Assembly (NCBI GenBank): GCA_963580455.1
Contig: OY756966.1
Coordinates: 12,403,001 to 12,467,000 of the forward strand
Direction: 5' to 3'
Length of the DNA: 64,000 bases
Source: Euonymus europaeus
Taxonomy: Eukaryota > Streptophyta > Magnoliopsida > Celastrales > Celastraceae
Position numbers and translations under genes: made by a program. This document shows positions 1 to 11,879 of this stretch, one piece after another; the stretch's first letter is position 1, and each line of letters opens with the position of its first letter. Below the pieces are notes generated by a model that did not search any database, was not told the DNA's origin, and saw nothing but the letters and a program-made list of their open reading frames with translations.

Positions 1-2154
1 GAAGCTTTCGAGGAGCTCAAGTCTTATCTGAGCCAACCACCTCTACTCACTGCTCCAAAAGAAAGAGAACCGTTATCCCTTTACTTAGCTACTACTGAGC
101 ATGCAGTGAGTGCTGTGCTCATAAGCGAGGGAGAGGATAAAGTTCAGAGGCCAATATACTACACTAGTAAGGTCCTCACTGCAATCGAGAAGAGATACAC
201 CAAGGCCGAGAGAATGGCCTTGGCATTGGTGACCATGGCCGAGAGAATGGCCTTGGCAGTGTTGACCGATCAGCCGCTCAAGAGCATTTTACAGAATCCA
301 GACATATCGGGAAGACTTATTAAGTGGTCAATCAAACTTAGTGAGTTTGATATCTACTTTGAACCGAGAAGAGCAATCAAAGCTCAAGTCCTCGCGGATT
401 TCATTATTGAATGCCAACGTCCGTTAGAGGAAGAAGCGCCTCAGGAGCAATGGGAACTTTTCGTCGATGGATCTTCGAACAAGGACGGCAGCGGAGCAGG
501 GATTCTGCTTCTCGGACCTGAGGGCATGACTACTAAGTATGCCCTCCGTTTTCTATTCAAAGCCTTTAATAACGAGGCTGAATATGAAGCATTGCTAGCT
601 GGATTAAAACTGGCCATCGAGCTAGGGGTTCGTAATTTGCTGATTCACAGCGATTCACAGCTCGTCACCGAGCAGGTCCGTGGAGAGTATGAGGCGAGAG
701 GCTCCAATATGATCAAATATCTGGCAAAAGCTAAGGAGCTGATGAGTGAGATCCTGAATGTTGAAATACTGAGAGTGCCTCGAGAAGAAAATCAGCAAGC
801 CGACGTATTAGCCCGACTTGCGTCAACATCCAAGAAAGATCAGGCTTCCTCAGTGCGGATAGAAATGCTTCCTAAACCGAGCATCTTTGTTAAGGCAATT
901 GCGGAGATCATTACTAAACGATCTTGGATGGATCCAATACGAGCCTTCCTCACTAAGGGACGATTGCCAGAAGACAGGAACGAGGTTAAAAGTCTTCGAG
1001 CAAGGGCAGCGAGGTATTCAATCATTCAAGGAACTCTTTACCGACGATCTTACACACTCCCTTACCTTAAGTGCCTTGCTCCACGAGAGTCTGATTACAC
1101 TCTCCGAGAAGTTCATGGAGGAATATGCGGCAGCCACTCCGGTGCAAGGACCTTAGCTAATAAGGTCTTGCGCTGCGAGTATTACTGGCCGACCATGAAC
1201 AAGGATGCGAAAGAGTTGGTGAGGAAGTGTGATAAGTTCCAAAGACATGCAAACGTATTGCATCACCCCCCATCGGAGATTACAGTGATGGAGAACCCTT
1301 GTCCGTTTGCACAATAGGGGCTGGATCTGTTAGGACCTTTTCCTCAGGCAACAGCTCAAAGGAAGTTTCTCATAGTAGCAGTGGATTACTTCACGAAGTG
1401 GGTTGAAGCCGAGCCTCTGGCCACGATCACTGACCACAAGGTGAAAGACTTCATTTGGAAAACCATCATATGCAAATACGGTGTTCCTCGGATCCTCATT
1501 ACTGATAATGGCCGATAGTTTGTGAGTGCCAATATACGACAGTTTTGTGAAGAATACGGCATCAACCTCAGGGTTACTGCCGTGGCTCACCCTCATGCTA
1601 ATGGACAAGTAGAAGTCATCAACCGAATCATACTACAAGGAATCAAGGCTCGTCTGGACCAAGCCAAGGGACTTTGGACTGAACAGCTCCATAGCGTCCT
1701 CTGGTCTTACCGGACTACGCTTAGGGCATCAACAGAAGAGACACCTTTCTCCTTAGTATTCGGATCAGAGGCTGTTATCCCGGTTGAAATTGGAATTCCC
1801 ACTCCTCGTATAATTGAATTTGAAGAGTCGGGTAACAATGACTTATTGCTCAACAATCTTGATTTCTTGGAAGAAGCTCGAGAGACTGCTCGGATCAGGA
1901 TTGTTGTTTACAAACAAAGAATGGCCCGATATTACAACAAAAGGGTTCGAACATGGAAGTTTTCAGAAGGAGACTGGGTTCTAAGGAAAGCTACTTCAGC
2001 CGGAAAGCATCCAGGCAAGCACGGAGAAACTTGGGAAGGACCTTTCCGAGTTATCAAAGTTCTGCTTGATGGGACTTACAAACTGGAAAATCCCGAGAAG
2101 CCTGGAGAGATGAGACCTTGGAATGCCGAAAACCTCCGAAGATACTATGTTTAA
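1..2154 (+). pseudogene. Tat-1 pol, C-terminal part (RNase H, second RNase H, integrase)
   Basis: Would make the RNase H and integrase of a Ty3/gypsy polyprotein. Open from base 1 in the frame of 106-1317. The first RNase H ends near 420. The second RNase H starts at WELFVDGSSNKDGSGAGI and includes NNEAEYEALLAGL and HSDSQLV, so its acidic residues are present. The integrase zinc finger (about 1100-1260) reads H..H..C..C with GGICGSH and KCDKFQRH. The core has TDNG for the second Asp and ANGQVEVINR for the Glu. The C-terminal region ends with a GPFRVIKV-type fold and a stop at 2152-2154. Two in-frame stops break it. TAG at 1315-1317 replaces Trp, which the Tat-2 copy keeps in its FAQWG motif. 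TAG at 1516-1518 probably replaces Gln. Both fit C-to-T decay. The domain call is firm. Confidence 0.9.
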
Positions 2155-2626
2155 TTTCGTTCTGCTGGCATGTACTTAAGCACAATTTCCATTTCAAAAC
2201 TCGTTTCTTACACGAGACTTAGGAATTTGCTAATTCAATGAAAGTAGTTTGTTTTGCTATAAAGATCCTCAGAAGTATGCGTTGCTCGGCGCATTTCAGC
2301 CGCAATGCCTGAGCATTATTACAAACCCGCTAAGATCAGGGAGATCGAGGAAAAACATGGTTTTGTTTCAACTCACTTAATTTGAGTTACAACAGCCAAG
2401 CGGAAACAAGTTAGCTACGACCCGAGCAAGTTTGGGCCACAGCACTACTTGTCCCCAAATCAGTTACAGCAAGCTACATTTTAAGTTATGATTTTCAAGG
2501 AAAAAGATGGACAGTAATAGATAAGGAATGAGAAGAAAAGAACTCGACTTCATCAAAATTAAAAACGTTATTTACAAATATTGAGAACAGAGTTTGATCA
2601 AGAAAGAAGGAAAAAAGGGCCAGTTT
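2155..2626. other. Non-coding spacer between Tat-1 integrase and antisense gene
   Basis: About 470 bp with no supported gene. It contains the 3' untranslated region of pol on the + strand and, by position, the 3' end of the antisense gene on the - strand. CTCGG/CCGAG pentamers recur here and through to 5460. Confidence 0.6.
2566..2575 (-). terminator. Possible poly(A) signal variant of the Tat-1 antisense gene
   Basis: On the - strand, about 50 bp after the stop at 2627-2629, the sequence reads GTAAATAACG. The matching place in Tat-2 has a canonical AATAAA (39627-39632). The reading rests on position and partial similarity only. Confidence 0.3.
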
Positions 2627-4712
2627 CTAATTGTCAATATCAACTAGCTCCTCGGCAGCCCGCTCTGTGCCACCCTCAACAGAAGGAAAGGGCACGTCGA
2701 CTTCTTCATTCCTCGGAGGAATCGGCGGAGCATCAGTCTCCGTGTACCTATCGATGTCCTCCTCGTCGTCCCCCTCGTCCTCTTGAAGAAGGCGGAACTG
2801 CTCGTATGCATTTTCCTTCACCACATCCTCGCCATCTTTCGCGGCAATGACCGGGCACAACTCATTCAAAATGTCTGAACTCTTTCCTTTGCTGACGAGG
2901 AACCTCCGAGCTTCTTTGACAGCAGCCTGGAAGCAGAAAAAGCCTTCCTGCTTAAGGGTAAATTGGAACTCCTCAGAGTCGCGAAACTCTCGGAGACCAG
3001 CTTGTCGCCCGCTTTCAAACAAGCGAGCTCCCTCAGCCTTAGCTTCTGACTTTTGTCTCGCCAGCTCGTCCTCGGCCTCTTTCAGCTTCGAAGCCATCAG
3101 ATTCTCTGACGCCTGCGTTTTCTCAAGGTCCAACCTCGTCAGTTTCAGAGCGGTCTCTGTCCGACCAAGAGCTCCCTTGACCAGAAGAATCTCTTGGGCG
3201 GCAGTCCGCTTCTCGGCTACCGAGCTTCGGATGTCAAGTGACAACTTCGCGAGAAGCGAAGTCAGCTGCAAATGACAACAAAAAAGAAAAGAGTTATTAA
3301 GCAAGCTGAAGGAAAACTTGCTAAACAATGTTCAGAGGGGAAGCATGTACCACCATCAGCTTAACGGCCGAAGCCCCCATCTTCTCGTCGGTGGCCATCT
3401 CCTCGGCTCGCCTTTGGTCCGACGGAAGAGACAGCTTCTCGAACATCTCCAAGGCCACCCGAGAATTGGCCACTGTATCAGAGAGACGCACATTCCACTG
3501 AGGAATGTGAACGTCTCCCATCCTGTGAGGAGGAGAGGAAGAGCGGGCGTCGGATGTACGAGAAGGAGATCCAACGGCCTGGAAGGATGGGGTGGAAATG
3601 AAGACACCACGACCGCGACCCAAGTCTTTTCCTCGGCCTGGTTTGACTTGAGCACCCTCAGTAGGGGCAACTCTCTTCCTCTTGCTCGGTTCAACACCCC
3701 CATCAGGTCTCCTCTTCTTGCCCAAGTTGGCAGTCTTCTTCTACATCTTCAGGTAATCAGCAGCCGACGACATATCTGGGAAGTAACAAGAATCAGTAAT
3801 ACAACAACAGGATTAGTAAAACAAAATTATAAACAAAACCGGCAAGAGCAGGTCCCCACCTTGCATCGCTTGCTCGGACCTATGAGCCCTTGTAAAGTCT
3901 ACAGCTCGGCATATCATAGGCACAGAAGGTTTAGTGAAAGGGCCTCTGAGAGTAAGATACCAGTCAAGCTCTTGAGGAGAAAGCTGGGGAAGTCGCTTGA
4001 ACTTACTGAATTTTGGGACAACCCACGAGGTCCTAAAAGGAAGATCCTCGTCTTCGCCCAAAGGCATCCGAACAAAGAAATACCTAGACTTCCAATGATG
4101 ATTGGAAGAGGAATATTTTGGAGCAATCAGATCCTTCTTGAACTTTAAATAGCAAAGTCCAGGGTTTCTCGGAGCTCTACAAAGGGAGAAAATGTGCTGA
4201 AGAACATTAGAAGAAAAAGGGACTCGAAGCTCGGCACAGTAGTAGAGAATTGTACCGAGAAAGACCCAAGAGTTGGGAGCAAGACAGGTAGGGCAAATAT
4301 CGAACCGATCAAAGAAAGAGCATATAGCTGGGGCAATCGGTATCCGACAACCATATGATAATGCGGTGGTAGAAATGGCAAACTCCCCATGTTGAGGACG
4401 GAATGGAGATACCCCCTCAGGCACAGGCCTGCAAGGGTAGGGGATACCAAACAACTTGCGTTGAGATTTCACCTCGGAGGCTGAAAGGCTACAACTAAGA
4501 TTCCTAGGCTCCCTAGAACCATCACCTTCTGCTCGGGCCTCTTGTAGGGGAGCTTCGAACCCAAGAGGAGCAAAGAAAGGGCGTTCTGCTAAGGGTAGCC
4601 TAATGCTCGTCCTAACAGGAGGAGAAGTAGAGGTTGAAGGAGAAGTTCCTAGGTCGGCTTCCTCTAACACATTAATATCACTATCCGAAGAAGGGGAAGA
4701 TATTTCTCGTAC
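2627..4712 (-). pseudogene. Antisense three-exon gene of Tat-1 (aORF), one nonsense mutation
   Basis: Encoded opposite to gag-pol. My exon model on the - strand is exon 1 about 4712-3860, exon 2 3775-3354, exon 3 3265-2627. Introns are 3859-3776 (GTGGGG...CCCAG) and 3353-3266 (GTGGTA...TTTGCAG, with a strong pyrimidine tract). Phases are 1 and 0, and the joined frame runs about 640 codons. Exon 1 has a Ser/acidic N-terminus and a globular domain (FAISTTALSYG, FFDRFDICPTCLAPNSWVFL) that I recall as the plant 'putative gypsy type transposon' domain. Exon 2 is basic (GKKRRPD, SKRKRV; NLS-like). Exon 3 is a coiled coil followed by an acidic tail (DEGDDEEDIDRY) ending ELVDIDN. Defects: TAG at 3741-3743 in exon 2, and no in-frame ATG before an upstream stop, so the start is lost or lies in another exon. 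Function is unknown. Tat-2 has the homologue at 37445-39580. Confidence 0.75.
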
Positions 4713-4836
4713 CTGATGAGACGAAGAAAGGATAGAGTTTGCTCGAAAAATAAACGAGGATTACGTTTGCTCGGGGTAGTCAATGCTCGGGGCTCTCAAT
4801 CTTTGCAACAAGTGAATTGGACAATGACGTCCTCGC

Positions 4837-4844
4837 TATTTATA
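4837..4844 (-). promoter_or_regulatory. TATA box of the Tat-1 antisense gene
   Basis: TATAAATA on the - strand within ACTATAAATAGCG, about 130 bp upstream of the antisense reading frame and outside the LTR. Tat-2 has CCTATAAATAGTCG at the equivalent place (37263-37270), which argues that it is functional rather than chance. Confidence 0.6.
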
Positions 4845-5055
4845 GTCGAAGACCGCCCCGGTCAACGGCCCCGATGACGAGACGTACTGCATTCTCTCAT
4901 CTGAGCCGCTCAACCTCTGCGCATCAAGTAACCATTGGATCAAGATCAATCAAATCTTAGCCGTTCAACAACTCACAATTAATGTCACCCTCGGGAATCC
5001 AAACGTCCGCTCATACAGACCTATCATTGGTAATACACGATGACCAATCACAGGT

Positions 5056-5068
5056 CTGAGGGGGCAAG
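5056..5068 (+). other. Polypurine tract of Tat-1
   Basis: CTGAGGGGGCAAG lies directly 5' of the LTR start TGATGAGG. This is the expected position of the plus-strand primer for reverse transcription. Confidence 0.7.
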
Positions 5069-5514
5069 TGATGAGGATAATTTTCCTCTTCAATGACAAC
5101 ACGACACGTAGATATAACAGTCATCAGCTTTATGCTCGGTACCGAGAAGAAGTATGTACATTCCTCGGTACTCATCTTCAGAGTGGTAAAAAGCTGTCAT
5201 GAACTACCTAAACAGGAACTACCTTCGCTATATAAAGGGACAAACCCTCAGGTAAAAAGGGACAATTTTTGACTGATTACAAGAGCACCGAGCAGTGCAC
5301 TTCACAGAGTTCCTTTGTGCTAGCATCTGACTTGAGCATCGGAGCGCCAACGCCAGAGAACACTCTCTGGCGGGCCTCTAGCTTACGTTTGCTATTTGTT
5401 GCAGGATAATTCAATTGTTGAAAGGGAGCTAATCCGAGGAAGGACATCAACAGACGAGAAAGCTCTTGTTCAAACCTATCCTGATACGTCTTGGACCGAT
5501 TTGAGACGTCATCA
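5069..5514 (+). repeat. 3' LTR of Tat-1 (446 bp)
   Basis: Begins TGATGAGG and ends GACGTCATCA, giving the 6-bp terminal inverted repeat TGATGA/TCATCA. It is preceded by a polypurine tract and contains a TATA box. The 5' partner is outside the window, so the target duplication cannot be checked. Confidence 0.8.
5229..5236 (+). promoter_or_regulatory. TATA box in the Tat-1 LTR
   Basis: TATATAAA followed by GGGACAAACC, 160 bp into the LTR. This is the normal place for the sense promoter at the U3/R boundary. Confidence 0.6.
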
Positions 5515-5958
5515 GTAAATATAATAGAAAAATTAAAATATCATAAATATTATATGAATACGTAATAATGATATAAGGCAAATAGCATAATAGTATTAAT
5601 AATAATAATGAGATACAAAATAATAATAAGATCAATACGAAAATAGAGTGGCAATATTCATACATATATATTTATAAGATGAAAATAGAATGAGATTAAA
5701 ATACAAAATACAATAATATATAAAAATAACGAGAATAAACAAAGAGGAAAAAGTAAAGTAAAATAGCATGAAAGATAATAATGTAAAATAATAATAATTA
5801 TTATTATAATAAAAAATTAAAAAAAACGAAATTAAAAATAAAATAAATAAAAACAGAAAAGAAAAATATATAAAAAATAAAGTAAAATAAAAAATAGGAA
5901 TAAGTAATAAAATGAAAATAGATAGAATAACAAAGGTAAAAATAAAATTAAAGAAAAA
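5515..5958. other. AT-rich low-complexity DNA
   Basis: Almost entirely A/T with short AATAATAAT-like runs. No gene or motif is supported. It separates the Tat-1 LTR from the next candidate LTR. Confidence 0.6.
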
Positions 5959-8417
5959 TGTTGGGGAACCGAATTTTTATGTGGACTATACGATATTAAA
6001 TTATCGCAAACCCACCAATCAAACATTAAAATATTAAATCACATAATTAACACTTAAACCACACAACATCAAACCAAACAACATCAAATCAATCACATAA
6101 TTCATAAATAAGCACCCTTCAATAAATGACATGTTGAAAAATAATGAATGGAATGGGATTTCGGTTCCCCCTTTTTTTTATTAGCAATCAAATATTTCAA
6201 TCATGTTATTAAATTAACATGAATGAAAGAATTTATAGTTAATTGCTTTAATGCAATGAACATACAAGAATGTCACATAGAATTTTAATTTCATGCAATA
6301 AAAATAAAAAAATCCAAAGCCCAATGATTATCCACCCAATCAGCACACTTAGATAAACCCGCATTAATACACCTTAATGCACAATACTTGACCTAAACAA
6401 TTAAACCATACATACAAGGCCCGAAACTCTTGGAACTCATTTTTTTCTAAACCAATAATCATCCAAATTAATATTCATGAAAAAAACATAATCCAGTGGC
6501 CCAATACATATACCTCATATACAGCATACCCATATATATTTTCATGTAGGAATTCAATTCTAATTCACAATGGCATCTAAGTCAGCAATATATGGTATTT
6601 CTTTTCAGTTTCATTACTCGAACAAAAAAAAAATGATATCCCAACTACAGCCAATTGTTATTCATTTCAGCAGTGCATCACTCGTACTGGACAAAGCATA
6701 CAAGGAACACCAATAAACCAATTTCACAACCCTAACCAATCAACTGAAAACAAAATCAAAGCATGCCTCCAATAATCCAACCAAAACGGCAAGCTAAAGT
6801 TCCAAATGCAAACACCTAAAATATTATCTGCTAAGCAAACAAGTAATCCAGCAACAAATTCAAATTGAAAGCATGGCATATCAAGTAATCAGATCAAGCA
6901 ACAAATTCAATTTGAAAGCATGGCATATCAAGCAAACAGGTCATATACATAGCTCAAAATATTTCCAATAATCCAGCAGTAAACATGTATAATCCTAAAA
7001 CATCAATAAACATAAGCAATTCAATGAATCAATCCACATTAAAAATTCATCATATTAACCCACATACATCTGACACATTATCAACAAGCTAGCAGTAGAA
7101 TCTGCACATATGTAACCATATAGCCATAACAAAGAACAGCAGCAAATCAATGAATCAAAGGAACTCAATTTCAATCATCCATATAGTTTAGCATGCTGTT
7201 AATAATCCAAACCACAACTGCAAAACAGACGACTCCAACGATCCAATGCAAAAGTAAATCACAAAACCAGAGACATACATCACTTCCATTCCAGAAACAT
7301 CATGAGAGATCATTGGTGTTCTTCCTTTGGTTTTCAAACCATCGGAACCTCACTCAAACAAGAACGAAATAGATTAATAAACCCAGAAATCTCACCCCTG
7401 TATTGATAGAAGAAGCAACTCCGATAGAACACTCTCAATCTCCAACAGCAAAACTCAAACCACCAAGATCCCAGAAAAATCGATCCCAAAAGAAGAAGAA
7501 CCAATCCCAGAAATTTCGACAGGAAGAAGAAGGAAAAGAATACCCCGAAAATCTCCACAAAAAAAAAATCCTCCTTCCTTGCCTATTGAAACCTCCTATT
7601 TATAACCTAATGAAAACCCAAATCAACTCTCCTATAAATCCCTAAATCAACTCCCAATCTTTTCTGGAATTTCCTTTTTTCCTTATGAATACTTAAATCA
7701 CTCGATCCATCTCCTAAAACGAATTCGGAAATCCTTCCAATACCGAAGCTATTTCCCCAAATAAGTCCTAGAATCCCTACATCTAAGCTTCCAAATCAAT
7801 CCTTATGTGAACCTTCGAGAGCCCCTCCTCTTTCTTTCCTTTCCGGCGAGATTTCTCCAATACATCGAAACCTTCCCTTTCTAAAACCCTAATCACCCTT
7901 TATGTTTCCATTTCTGTCTCTTATTCCTCTCTATTTCCCTTCTGGTCACTCTCTCTCTCGACGGCGCATCACTCCCCTGCGTCTCCTTCATCCTCCGCTC
8001 TTTCCTTTACGTATTAGGGATATATGATATATGGGTTGGGCTGTCCATCCAACTTGGGGTAGGGTGTGGGCTTGAATGGGCTGACTCCTTTTATTGGGCT
8101 GATGCGTTGGGTTTCATTATATAATTGGGTCGACTGCATAGTTAATTATTTTAAGGCTTTGATAGTTAGGTCTAATTTTTGGATTTATTTCATACTAATT
8201 AGTTTCCTTATTGGGTCAGTTATTTGGGCTTGACTGATTTATTGGACCAGCTATTTTTAAAAGAAACGTGTCAAACAACCCTAACTATTTGGACTGAAAC
8301 TCTCTATTTGGGATTAAATTAATAATAACCTTTTTTGAATTTTAATTTAAATTGGGCCTAAACTTAAGTTTATTCAAAATTATATTTATAATTTTAGACC
8401 AAAAATGGGGTACAACA
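5959..8417 (-). mobile_element. Candidate large solo LTR
   Basis: The + strand begins TGTTGGGGAACC and ends GGGGTACAACA, so both strands start TGTTG and end CAACA, as in an LTR. On the - strand it starts TGTTGTACCCC, has a TATAAATA about 810 bp in, then a pyrimidine-rich leader. It is 2459 bp and has no long ORF. There is no primer-binding site or polypurine tract outside it, and the flanks (AAAAA and AGCTT) do not form a target duplication, so one end may be wrong. The right edge is the first satellite monomer. It could instead be part of a larger decayed gypsy element. Confidence 0.45.
7597..7604 (-). promoter_or_regulatory. TATA-like box inside the candidate solo LTR
   Basis: TATAAATA on the - strand in GGTTATAAATAGGAGG, followed downstream on that strand by a T/C-rich stretch that resembles a plant transcript leader. 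Confidence 0.45.
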
Positions 8418-11400
8418 AGCTTCCTAGATTATTTCGATGCAAAAACCTGAACTTTCTATGACAAATGCACAAAATTGTTAAAAGCTCCTCCATGGAGAGA
8501 GTTGAGCAAGTTCGACCGTCAAAGTTGCTCGGTGTACACCTTTTATTGTTCTTCTATTCCAAATTATAAGAGTATAAGCTTCAAGATTATTTAATTGCCA
8601 AAACACAAACTTTCTATGGAAATGGACAAAACCGTTAAAAGCTCCTCTATAGAGAGAGTTGAGCGACTTCGGACCATCAAAGTTTCTTGGCGTACACCTT
8701 TTATTATTCTTCTATGTAATATTTTATGAGTATAAGCTTCCTAGATTATTTCAATGCAAAAACCCAAACTTTCTATGACAAATGCACAAAATTGTTAAAA
8801 GCTTCTCCATGGAGAGAGTTGAGCAACTTTGACCATCAAAGTTTCTCGGTGTACACCTTTTATTGTTCTTCTATGCCAAATTTTAAGAGTATAAGCTTCA
8901 AGATTATTTAATTGCCAAAAAACCAACTTTCTATGAGAAATGGACAAAACCGTTAAAAGCTCCTCCATAGAGAGAGTTGAGCAACTTCAGACCATCAAAG
9001 TTGCTCGGTGTATGCCTTTTATTATTCTTCTATGTCAAATTTTATGAGTATGAGCTTCCTAGATTGTTTCAATGAAAAAACCCCAACTTTCTATGACAAA
9101 TGCACAAAATTGTTAAAAGCTTCTCCATGGAGAAAGTTGAGCAACTTTGACCGTCAAAGTTGCTCGGTGTACACCTTTTATTGTTCTTCTATGCCAAATT
9201 TTAAGAGTATAAGCTTCAAGATTATTTAATTGCCAAAACACCAACTTTCTATGAGAAATGGACAAAACCATTAAAAGCACCTCCATAGAGAGAGTTGAGC
9301 AACTTCGGACCATCGAAGTTGCTCGGTGTACGCCTTTTATTATTCTTCTACGTCAAATTTTATGAGTATAAGCTTCCTAGATGATTTCGATGCAAAAACC
9401 CCTACTTTCTATGACAAATGGACAAAACCATTAAAAGCTCCTCCATGGAGAGAGTTTGGCAACATTGGGCCATCAAAATTGCTTGGTGTACACCTTTTAT
9501 TGTTATTCTATGCCAAATTTTAAGAGTGTAAGCTTCAAGATTATTTAATTTCCAAAACACCAACTTTTTATGAGAAATGGACAAAACCGTTAACAGCTAC
9601 TCCATGGAGAGAGTTGAGCAACTTCGGACCATCAAATTTGCTCGGTGTACAATTTTTATTGTTCTTCTATGTCAGATTTTATGAGTATAAGCTTCCTAGA
9701 TTATTTTGATACCAAAACTTCAACTTTTTATGACAAATGGACAAAATTGTTAAAAGCTCCTCCATAGAGAGAGTTGAGCAACTTCGGACCATCAAAGTTG
9801 CTCGGTGTACACTTTTTATTGTTCTTCTATGTCAGATTTTATGAGTACAAGCTTCCTAGATTACGAGTATAAGCTTAAGGATTATTTAATTGCCAAAACT
9901 TCAACTCTCTATGACAAATGGACACAGCCGTTAAAAGCTCCTCCATAGAGAGAGTTGAGCAACTTCGGACCATCAAAGTTGTTCGTTGTACACTTATTAT
10001 TGTTATTTTATGTTAAAGTTTATGAGTATAAGCTTTCTAGATTATTTCGATCCCAAAACCCCAACTTTCAATGACAATTGCACAAAATTGTTAAAAGCTC
10101 ATCCACAGAGAGAGTTGAGAAACTTTGTACCGTCAAAGCTGCTCGGTGTACACCTTTTATTGTTCTTCTATGCCAAATTTTACAAGTATAAGCTTCAAAA
10201 TTATTTAATTGCCAAAACTCCAAGTCTTTATTACAAATGGACACAGCCGTTAAAAGCTCCTCCATAGAGAGAGTTAATCAACTTCGGACCATCAAAGTTG
10301 CCCGGTGTACAATTTTTAATGTTCTTCTATGTCAAATTTTATGAGTATAAGCTTCCTAGATTATTACGATGGCAAAATAATAACTTTCTATGACAAATAG
10401 ACAAAGCCGTTAAAAGCTCTTTTATAAAAATAGTTGAGCAACTTCGGAGCATCAAAGTTGCTCGGTGTACACTTTTTATTGTTATTTTATGTCAAATTTT
10501 ATGAGTATAAGCTTCCTAGATTATTTCTATGCAAAAACCTCAACTTTCTATGACAAATGCACAAAATTGTTAAAAGGTCCTCCATGGAGAGAGTTGAGCA
10601 ACTTCGACCGTCAAAGTTGCTCGGTGTAAACCTCTTATTGTTCTTCTATTCCAAATTTTAAGAGTATAAGCTTCAAGATTATTTAATTGCCAAAACAGAA
10701 ACTTTCTATGGAAATGGACAAAACCGTTAAAAGCTCCACTATAGAGAGAGTTGAGCAACTCGGACTATCAAAGTTGTTTGGCGTACACCTTTTATTATTC
10801 TTCTATGTCAAGTTTTATGAGTATAAGCTTCCTAGATTATTTCAATGCAAAAATCACAACTTTCTATGACAAATGCACAAAATTGTTAAAAGCTTCTCCA
10901 TGGAGAGAGTTGAGCAACTTTGACCGTCAAAGTCGCTCGGTGTACAACTTTTATTGTTCTTCTATGTCAAATTTTAAGAGTATAAGCTTCAAGATTATTT
11001 AATTGCCAAAACACCAACTTTCTATGAGAAATGGACAAAACCGTTAAAAGCACCTCCATAGAGAGAGTTGAGCAACTTCGGACCATCGAAGTTGCTCGGT
11101 GTGCGCCTTTTATTATTCTTCTACGTCAAATTTTATGAGTATAAGCTTCCTAGAGGATTTCGATGCAAAAACCCCTACTTTCTATGACAAATGGACAAAA
11201 CCATTAAAAGCTCCTCCATGTAGAGAGTTGAGCAACTTCGGACCATCTAAGTTGCTCGGTGTACACTTTTTATTGTGCTACTAAGTCAAATTTTACGAGT
11301 ATAATCTTCGAAGATTATTTCGATGCCAAATCATTAACTTTCTCTGAGAAATGGACAAAACCATTAAAAGCTGCTCCATAGAGAGAGTTGAGCAACTTTG

Positions 11401-11800
11401 GACCATCAAAGTTGCTCAGTGTACTCCTTTTATTGGTCTTCTATGTCAAATTTTATGAGTATAAGCTTCCTAGATTATTTCAATGCAAAAACCCCTACTT
11501 TCTATGACAAATGGACAAAACCGTTAAAAGCTCCTCCATGGAGAGAGTTTAGCAACTTCGGACCGTCAAAGTTGCTCGGTGTACACCTTTTATTGTTCTT
11601 CTATGCCAAATTTTAAGAGTGTAAGCTTCAAGATTATTTAATTGCCAAAACAACAAATTTCTATGAGAAATGAACAAAACCGTTAACAGCTCCTCCATAG
11701 AGAGAGTTGAGCAACTTCGGACCATCAAAGTTGCTCGGTGTACACTTTTTGTTGTTCTTCTATGTCAAAATTTATGAGTTTAAGCTTCCTAGATTATTTC
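8418..11800 (+). repeat. Dimeric higher-order zone of satellite A (~317 bp)
   Basis: Monomers alternate between one reading TCCTAGATTATTTCGATGC and one reading TCAAGATTATTTAATTGCC after AGCT. This gives a dimer of two ~159-bp units that dominates this part of the array. Confidence 0.75.
9139..9165 (+). other. Exemplar satellite hairpin: 12-bp stem, 3-nt loop
   Basis: GAGCAACTTTGA (9139-9150), CCG, TCAAAGTTGCTC (9154-9165): the arms are perfect inverse complements. Similar perfect dyads occur at 8979-9006 (9-bp stem), 9297-9324 (11-bp stem, 6-nt loop), and 13584-13611 and 15655-15682 (8-bp stem with changed but still paired bases). Confidence 0.85.
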
Positions 11801-11879
11801 GATGTAAAACTCCAACATCTTATGACAAATGGACAAAATTGTTAAAAGTTACATCATAGAGAGTGTTGAGCAATTCCGA

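Larger units (their letters stand above)
1..5514 (+). mobile_element. Ty3/gypsy Tat-lineage element Tat-1, 3' half
   Basis: The window opens inside pol. The order seen is RNase H, a second (archaeal-type) RNase H, integrase, about 470 bp of non-coding DNA, an antisense three-exon gene, a polypurine tract and a 3' LTR. Dual RNase H followed by an extra antisense ORF before the 3' LTR is typical of the Tat lineage. The 5' LTR, gag, protease and most of reverse transcriptase lie outside the window. The element is non-coding in practice because pol has in-frame stops. A second, full-length Tat copy is at 36403-46225. Confidence 0.88.

Noticed and set aside
3741..3745. Alternative splice acceptor after the exon-2 stop of the Tat-1 antisense gene
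   Set aside because: It would skip the TAG but puts exon 2 out of frame with exon 1.
3318..4148. Long + strand ORF of 276 codons opposite the antisense gene
   Set aside because: Shadow of the antisense exons; it runs through both introns and has no domain.
7334..7645. Small ORFs on both strands as a host gene
   Set aside because: Overlapping, low-complexity, inside the candidate LTR leader; no recognisable product.
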